NCBI GenBank assembly: GCA_016703325.1
Contig: JADJCH010000020.1
Span: 1 to 64,000 of the forward strand
Reading direction: 5' to 3'
Origin: Burkholderiales bacterium
GTDB lineage: Bacteria; Pseudomonadota; Gammaproteobacteria; Burkholderiales; Burkholderiaceae_C
Length of the DNA: 64,000 nucleotides
Shown here: piece after piece, positions 58,975-64,000 of the stretch
Layout: each line of letters begins with the position of its first letter
Numbering within the stretch: position 1 is the first letter of the stretch
Program-made: the position numbers and the translations under genes
The notes under the pieces: generated by a model
Database searches by the model: none
What the model was told of the DNA's origin: nothing
Seen by the model: only the letters and a program-made list of their open reading frames with translations

Positions 58975-60777
58975 ATGCGCATCCTCCTGCTCTGCCACAG
59001 CTTCAACAGCCTCAGCCAACGCCTGTTCACCGCCCTGCGAGACGACGGGCACACGCTGTCGGTCGAGCTGGACATCGCCGACAACGTCACCGACGAGGCG
59101 ATCGAGCTGTTCCGGCCGGATGCGCTGATCGCGCCCTTCCTGAAGCGGCGCATCGCCGAGGCCACCTGGCGGCGGCTGCCCTGCCTGATCATCCACCCCG
59201 GGCCGCCGGGCGACCGCGGGCCCAGTGCGCTGGACTGGGCGGTGATGCGCGAACAAACGCACTGGGGCGTGACGGTGCTGCAGGCCACCGCGGAGTTCGA
59301 CGCCGGGCCGGTGCTGGCGCACGCCGGCTTTGTGATGCGCTCCGGCACCAAGGCCAGCCTGTACCGGCGCGAGGTGACCCGCGCCGCCGTGGGTGCGGTG
59401 CGCGAGGCGCTGCAGCGGTTGTCGTTCCCCCAGTCGGCCACCCAGCTTGTCTCGCAGCCGACCGCGACGCCCGAAGCCCCCGCCGGTCAAAACGGCTGGC
59501 AGCCGCTGATGCGCCAGGCCGATCGCGCCATCGACTGGCGGCGCGACCACAGCGCCACCGTCCTGCGCCACCTGCGCGCGGCGGACGGTTTTCCCGGCGT
59601 GGCCGCCACGCTGTTCGGCCAGCCAGCGCAACTCTTCGACGCGCATCCGGCCAACGCCGCCACGCGGGCGCGCGCCGCCGGGCTCGGGCAGCCAGGTGAC
59701 GTGATCGCCCGCCGCGGGCCGGGCGTGCTGGTGCGCACGGTGGACGGTGCGGTCTGGATCGGCCACGTGCGCCGAGCGGCGACCACTACCGACGGCCTGA
59801 CGCTCAAGCTGGCCGCCACCCGCGCCTTCGCCGCCGAAAGCGCCGCGTTGCCGGAATGGCCCGCGCCGCTCGAACGCCCCACCGACGGACCCAACGCCGA
59901 CTGGGCCGAGCTTCGCTACGAGGAATTCGGCCCCGCAGACGGCACAGGCGCCCGCGTCGGCTGGCTGGAGTTCAACTTCCACAACGGCGCGATGAGCACC
60001 CGCCAATGCGAGCGCCTGCGCGACACCCTGCGCGAGTTGCGCCAGCGCCCGACGAAGGTGCTGCTGCTGGCGGGCGGTGCGGACTTCTTCTCCAACGGCA
60101 TCCACCTGCACGACATCGAGGCCGCAGCGCCGGAGATGGGCCTCACGCCTGGCAACAGCACGGGCGACAGCGCCGCCGACGCCTCCTGGCGCAACATCCA
60201 CGCGATGGACGACGCCGCGCTGGAGCTGCTGACGATGACGGACCGGCTCACGGTCGCGGTGCTGCGCGGCAACGCCGGTGCGGGCGGCTGCTTCCTGGCA
60301 CTGGCCGCCGACCAGGTCTGGGCCCATGCCGGCGTGGTGCAGAACCCGCACTACAAGAACATGGGCAACCTCTACGGCTCGGAGTACTGGACCTACACCC
60401 TGCCCAAGCGCGTCGGCGCCGCGCAGGCCAAAGCGATCATGCAGGGCCGCCTGCCGATCGGCGCGGTGGAGGCGCAGCGCATCGGCCTGCTCGACGCGGT
60501 GCTGGGCGAGGACGCCGCCGAGCTGGAAGCACTGGCCCGCCAGCAGGCGCTGACCCTGGCCGCCTCACCGGACCTGGCCGAACGCATCGCCGCCAAGGCC
60601 GCCCGGCGCGCCGCCGACGAAGCCGCCAAACCGCTGCAGCGCCACCGCGACGAGGAGCTGCAGCGCATGCACCGCAACTTCTACGGCTTCGACCCCAGCT
60701 ACCACGTGGCGCGGCACTACTTCGTGCACCGCAAGCCGCACGCGTGGACGCCGCGGCACCTGGCGGTGCACCGCTGA
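58975..60777 (+). CDS. hypX: Hydrogenase maturation CO synthase HypX (HoxX)
   Basis: 600 aa. The N-terminal formyltransferase-like domain (LIIHPGPPGDRGPSALDWAV, TAEFDAGPVLA) forms formyl-CoA from formyl-THF; the C-terminal crotonase-like domain (GGADFFSNGIHLHDIEAAAP, GNAGAGGCFLALAADQVW, NPHYKNMGNLYGSEYWTYTL) releases CO for the active-site iron in aerobic cells. In Cupriavidus it follows hypE directly; here it is 9.6 kb away, after the VapBC pair. Its presence supports oxygen-tolerant maturation. Confidence 0.95.
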   Translation: MRILLLCHSFNSLSQRLFTALRDDGHTLSVELDIADNVTDEAIELFRPDALIAPFLKRRIAEATWRRLPCLIIHPGPPGDRGPSALDWAVMREQTHWGVTVLQATAEFDAGPVLAHAGFVMRSGTKASLYRREVTRAAVGAVREALQRLSFPQSATQLVSQPTATPEAPAGQNGWQPLMRQADRAIDWRRDHSATVLRHLRAADGFPGVAATLFGQPAQLFDAHPANAATRARAAGLGQPGDVIARRGPGVLVRTVDGAVWIGHVRRAATTTDGLTLKLAATRAFAAESAALPEWPAPLERPTDGPNADWAELRYEEFGPADGTGARVGWLEFNFHNGAMSTRQCERLRDTLRELRQRPTKVLLLAGGADFFSNGIHLHDIEAAAPEMGLTPGNSTGDSAADASWRNIHAMDDAALELLTMTDRLTVAVLRGNAGAGGCFLALAADQVWAHAGVVQNPHYKNMGNLYGSEYWTYTLPKRVGAAQAKAIMQGRLPIGAVEAQRIGLLDAVLGEDAAELEALARQQALTLAASPDLAERIAAKAARRAADEAAKPLQRHRDEELQRMHRNFYGFDPSYHVARHYFVHRKPHAWTPRHLAVHR

Positions 60778-60819
60778 CACTGCGGCCCGAAAACGCTGCG
60801 GAAAGGTGCCACTCAACGG

Positions 60820-61515
60820 TCAGTGGGGTTTGCGCGCCACGATGACCACGCGGAAGTCCTTGCGTGTGCTGCCGTGCCGCTCGACCGCCTCGACCAACCA
60901 CCCGTGGCGCTCGAAAGCCGAGCGCAGTTGGCCCGCATCGAAGATCAGCGCATGGGGCGCCTTGCCGAAGGCACGCATCAGCGGCAGCAGCAGGTACGGG
61001 ATCAGCGGGTTCATCTCTGCCAGGCAGGCGGTTTTGGAGATGAACAGACCGCCGGGTTTCACTGCGGCCAACAGGCTGCTCAAGGCGGCATCCAGATCCG
61101 ACACCAGGTGCAGCAGGTTGAAGGCCAGCAGCACGTCGTACGGCCCGCCACCGGGCACGCCGGCCTCTGCATCGGCCACCTCGAAGTGCAGCTGGGGCAA
61201 CGGCAACTGCGCGGCCGCCAGCTTCTCGCCCGCGATGGCGATCATCTCCCGCGACACATCGGTGGCGAGCCAGCGCCCGGTGCAGGCGGCCAGCCGCAGC
61301 GCGGTGCTGCCGGTGCCGCAGCCCACCTCCAGCACCGAATGCTGTGGCGCGAGCAGTTCACGCACCCGCTGCAGCGTTGTTTCGTAACCCGCCAGGTCGG
61401 CGATCGGGTCGGCGGCGTACTTGCGCGCGATCCGGTCCCAGAAGCGGGCCTGGGCAACCGCTGCGGGTGTTGGGGAGGTGGTTGCGCCAGAAGGTGGCAA
61501 GGACCGGGGTGTCAT
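60820..61515 (-). CDS. Class I SAM-dependent methyltransferase
   Basis: 231 aa. SAM motifs VLEVGCGTGSTALRLAACTG, LATDVSREMIAIAG, GGPYDVLLAFNLLHLVSDLD and LLAAVKPGGLFISKTACLAE. Small-molecule methyltransferase type; substrate unknown. Its ATG overlaps the stop of the hydrolase gene (ATGA), so the two are co-translated. It converges on hypX. Confidence 0.88.
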   Translation of the reverse strand: MTPRSLPPSGATTSPTPAAVAQARFWDRIARKYAADPIADLAGYETTLQRVRELLAPQHSVLEVGCGTGSTALRLAACTGRWLATDVSREMIAIAGEKLAAAQLPLPQLHFEVADAEAGVPGGGPYDVLLAFNLLHLVSDLDAALSSLLAAVKPGGLFISKTACLAEMNPLIPYLLLPLMRAFGKAPHALIFDAGQLRSAFERHGWLVEAVERHGSTRKDFRVVIVARKPH

Positions 61516-62672
61516 GGCAAGCCAACCGGTGGATCTGACCCTGGGATGCTATCCCTGTCCAACCCCGTCAGCCGCCGCCCCCAGCGCTGCGCCGCCTCCC
61601 GCAGCGCGGCGGCCATCGGCTCACTGCCCATGCGGTGGCCGCCGCCGGGCACGCGGTGGACCTCGACACCCCTGCCGACCCCGGGGCCGCGGGGGCCGGC
61701 GGCCCCCAGACCGGCCAGCGCCTCCAGCCGGTCCGTGGTGGCCACGGGGCAGACGGCATCCGCCTCCCCGTGCACCAGCGCCAGCGGCAGGCCGCGCACG
61801 GCCAGCGCCGGCAGCACTTCTGCGGCCCAGCCCCAGGCGTCGTGGCCCAGCGTCCAGTGGTTGACACCGTAGTGGGCGTGGACCCGCCAGCTGGCGAGCG
61901 CGGCCTCGCTGCGCGCCTCCGGCCGCAGCATGCGCGCCAGCGACCAGCGCGCGCCGCTGGCCCGCACGCCGCCGGGCACACCCTGGTCATCGTCGTAGGC
62001 CTGCGCGGCCAGGGCGAGCCGGTCCTCCGCGCTGGACGGCGGTTGGCCCGCCGGGCTCAGCCGGGCCAGGTCGTATCGATGGCCGAGGTAGAGATCGGCC
62101 AGATCCAGCGGCGTGGTGAGCGCTGTGCCCTCCCCGCTTTCCCCGCTTTCCCCGCTCAACCAGCCGCGGCCCGCCTCGCCCAGCCAGGGCGACCAACCGA
62201 CCAGGTAGTGCTGCAGCTCCTCGACGCTGCCCAGGAAGGCCGAACGCAGCAACAGCCCCTGCACCTGCTGCGGGTGGCGCGCCGCATAGGCCAACGCCAC
62301 GAAGGCGCCCCAGGACCCCGCGGCGACCGCCCAGCCCTCCAGGCCCAGGTGGCCGCGCAGCGCCTCCAGGTCGTCGAGCAGATGCTCCAGGGTATTGCCG
62401 CACAGTTCACCCAGCGGCAGGCTGCGCCCGCAGCCACGCTGGTCGACGGCGATCCAGCGCAGCGGCAACCCTGCAAAACCCGCCACCGACTCCACCCGGC
62501 TGCGCCCCCCCGGCCCGCCGTGGATCACCAGCACCGGCCGGCCGGCGGGGTCACCACCTTCGCAGAACCAGACGCGGTGCGACACGCCCCCCACCGCAGG
62601 CCGCTCCAGCCAGCAGCCGGCGGCGAAGGGATCGGTACAAGGGTCGGCGGGAAGGTCGGCGCTCATGGGCAT
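61512..62672 (-). CDS. Alpha/beta hydrolase, proline iminopeptidase-like
   Basis: 386 aa from ATG 62672 (or 384 from 62666). VLVIHGGPGGRSRVESVAGF (HGGPGG oxyanion motif), AVDQRGCGRSLP, the nucleophile elbow VAAGSWGAFVALAYAARHP, and the late Asp and His in LVHGEADAVCPVATTDRLE and RVPGGGHRMG. These fit the S33 prolyl aminopeptidase family. An extra Gly/Ser stretch (GESGESGEG) is in the lid region. Upstream is a repeat-rich spacer; the start has no strong ribosome site. Confidence 0.85.
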   Translation of the reverse strand: MPMSADLPADPCTDPFAAGCWLERPAVGGVSHRVWFCEGGDPAGRPVLVIHGGPGGRSRVESVAGFAGLPLRWIAVDQRGCGRSLPLGELCGNTLEHLLDDLEALRGHLGLEGWAVAAGSWGAFVALAYAARHPQQVQGLLLRSAFLGSVEELQHYLVGWSPWLGEAGRGWLSGESGESGEGTALTTPLDLADLYLGHRYDLARLSPAGQPPSSAEDRLALAAQAYDDDQGVPGGVRASGARWSLARMLRPEARSEAALASWRVHAHYGVNHWTLGHDAWGWAAEVLPALAVRGLPLALVHGEADAVCPVATTDRLEALAGLGAAGPRGPGVGRGVEVHRVPGGGHRMGSEPMAAALREAAQRWGRRLTGLDRDSIPGSDPPVGLP

Positions 62673-62689
62673 CCGCACCGCGCCCCGGG

Positions 62690-62865
62690 CTCTGCTCCCC
62701 TCTCCCAGCTTGGGAGAGGGGTTGGGGGTGAGGGCAAGGCCACCACCCCGCCACCTGGCCGAGCCCCCTCCCCAACCCCTCCCCCACGAGGGGGGCGGGG
62801 CTTCAGGCCGGGGCGCATCACGCCCCTCTCCCACCTCGGGAGAGGGGCCAGGGGAGAGGGCCTGC
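62690..62865. repeat. Three CTCTCCC/GGGAGAG palindromic repeats
   Basis: CCCTCTCCCAGCTTGGGAGA (from 62699), CCCCTCCCCCACGAGGGGGG (from 62777) and CCCTCTCCCACCTCGGGAGA (from 62824), each a hairpin, fill most of the 224-base gap between trpS and the hydrolase gene. Related to 2212-2250. Confidence 0.7.
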
Positions 62866-62896
62866 GCCAGACCGGCTTCATCCCGCGGCGTGCCGA

Positions 62897-64000
62897 TCAG
62901 CTCTCCGCCGCCGCCGCAATCAGCGCGGCCAGCGCCTCGGCCACCTCGGCCTCGCTGACGCCTTCGCCCAGGGCCAGCAGCCCCACCGGCGCGCCCGCCA
63001 GCGCCGCGGCGCCGTCGGTCTTGAGCTTCTTCACCCACTCGCCTGCATCGCGCCCGCCGGCAAAGGCCTGGCTCTGCAGCAGCACCCGGCCGTCGTGGGC
63101 ACTGAGCTTGAAGTAGAACTGCCCGTCCGCCTCGCGGTACTGCTTGAACACCGGCAGATGCGCCTTCGCCTTGGCGGTGGGCGCCGCAGCGGCCTTCAGC
63201 GGCTGGAAGCTGCGCAGGCCGACCGCGTGGCGCAGCTCGTCCAGCAACGGCCGGGCAATCGCGCGGGCCTTGGCGGCGCCCGCCTGCAGAATGGCCTCGA
63301 TCTTCTCCGGGTGCGCCATCAACTCGTCGTAGCGCGCGCGCATCGGGCCGATCTGCCGCTCGATCTGGTCGAACAGCCGCTGCTTGGCTTCCCCCCAGGC
63401 CAGGCCCGCTCGCAGCTCGGCGCGGAAGGCGGCGCGCTCCTCGGCGTTGGCAAAGGCATCGAAGATCGTCACCAGGTGCGCACCCTCCGGGTCCTTCGGC
63501 TCGCCGGGCAGCCGGCTGTCGGTCACGATGCGCGCGATCGCCTCGCGCAGCGCCCTGCTGCCGCCCTCGAACAACGGGATCACGTTGTCGTAGCTCTTGC
63601 TCATCTTGCGCCCGTCCAGCCCGGGCAGCAGCTCCATCTCCTCGTCCACCTGCGCCTCGGGCAGGACGAAGAACTCTTTTCCTTTGCCAAAGAGGTGGTT
63701 GAAGCGCTGCGCCACATCGCGCGCCATCTCGATGTGCTGCACCTGGTCCTTGCCCACCGGCACGCGGTGCGCGTTGAACATCAGGATGTCCGCCGCCATC
63801 AGGATGGGGTAGCAGTACAGCCCCATCGTCACGCCCGCGTCCGGCTCCTCGCCCGCGGCGATGTTGGCGTCCACGCTGGCCTTGTAGGCATGCGCGCGGT
63901 TCATCTGCCCCTTGCTGGTCACGCAGGTCAGCAGCCAGGTCAGCTCCGGAATCTCGGGGATGTCACTCTGGCGGTAGAACGTCGCCCGGTCGGTGTCCAG
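62897..64000 (-). CDS. trpS: Tryptophanyl-tRNA synthetase (5' end outside the window)
   Basis: 367 codons visible. Class I synthetase: the stretch from the right edge reads IPEIPELTWLLTCVTSKGQM, then NRAHAYKASV, GLYCYPILMAADIL, VPVGKDQVQHIEMARDVAQR, DGRKMSKSYDNVIPLF (KMSKS loop) and the anticodon-binding helices. After a linker (AAAAPTAKAKAHLPVFKQYR) a C-terminal extension of about 80 residues resembles a DUF1508/YegP unit (GQFYFKLSAHDGRVLLQSQA, WVKKLKTDGA). Such extended TrpS proteins occur in Burkholderiales. Confidence 0.93.
   Translation of the reverse strand: MDTDRATFYRQSDIPEIPELTWLLTCVTSKGQMNRAHAYKASVDANIAAGEEPDAGVTMGLYCYPILMAADILMFNAHRVPVGKDQVQHIEMARDVAQRFNHLFGKGKEFFVLPEAQVDEEMELLPGLDGRKMSKSYDNVIPLFEGGSRALREAIARIVTDSRLPGEPKDPEGAHLVTIFDAFANAEERAAFRAELRAGLAWGEAKQRLFDQIERQIGPMRARYDELMAHPEKIEAILQAGAAKARAIARPLLDELRHAVGLRSFQPLKAAAAPTAKAKAHLPVFKQYREADGQFYFKLSAHDGRVLLQSQAFAGGRDAGEWVKKLKTDGAAALAGAPVGLLALGEGVSEAEVAEALAALIAAAAES

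Noticed and set aside
1..64000. CRISPR arrays, tRNA or rRNA genes, intact insertion sequences
   Set aside because: No spaced identical repeats, no cloverleaf or rRNA motifs and no transposase or terminal inverted repeats with target duplications were recognised by reading.

Overview
The window is about 64 kb of very GC-rich DNA with strong GC3 codon bias. The gene families and arrangements point to a betaproteobacterium of the order Burkholderiales (Rubrivivax/Leptothrix/Ideonella/Cupriavidus-like). It carries an oxygen-tolerant membrane-bound [NiFe] hydrogenase locus of the Cupriavidus hox/hup type. No rRNA, tRNA, CRISPR array, intact transposase or replication origin was found.

1-10.8 kb looks like an aromatic-compound module. 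It holds the end of a branched-chain-type ABC importer (LivM, a periplasmic binding protein, LivF), a PaaK-like CoA ligase, two Rieske ring-hydroxylating oxygenases, a second binding protein and two related LuxR-type regulators. Three near-identical palindromes (TGTCC, N, C, six bases, G, N, GGACA) lie in front of both oxygenases, the second binding protein and both regulators, and look like one shared operator. 10.9-12.7 kb is a SoxR locus with a SoxR-box-like palindrome. 12.8-20.3 kb holds two seven-repeat FG-GAP lipoproteins divergent from a NarL-type response regulator and a 7TM sensor kinase, then a methyltransferase. 20.5-27 kb is a TRAP importer, a short-chain dehydrogenase and a split transketolase, divergent from a LysR regulator. 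27.3-31.2 kb is an accessory stretch (metallophosphoesterase, small ORF, frameshifted alpha/beta hydrolase), followed by a frameshifted acyltransferase.

33-49.4 kb is the hydrogenase locus: hupSLC, a HigA-like gene, hupDFGHIJK, hypABFCD, a PIN/ribbon-helix-helix pair, then hypE. hypX lies 9.6 kb further on (58975-60777). Between hypE and hypX are a TacAT-like toxin-antitoxin pair, a rhomboid protease, a TRAP C4-dicarboxylate-type importer with its DctSR-like two-component system, and a VapBC pair. Two decayed pieces of a second hypE flank the TRAP/DctSR block. HupS has the six cysteines of the [4Fe-3S] cluster, and HypX makes the active-site CO in air, so this is an oxygen-tolerant group 1d enzyme. 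HupSLC form the enzyme, HupD cleaves HupL, HupF-K are accessory factors for aerobic maturation, HypAB deliver nickel and HypCDEF (plus HypX) build the Fe(CN)2CO centre.

60.8-64 kb holds a methyltransferase, a proline-iminopeptidase-like hydrolase, a repeat-rich spacer and the end of trpS. All single-base frameshifts seen (in five genes) are in the first 33 kb; each is restored to a full-length protein by changing single bases, so sequencing or assembly error is a serious possibility.
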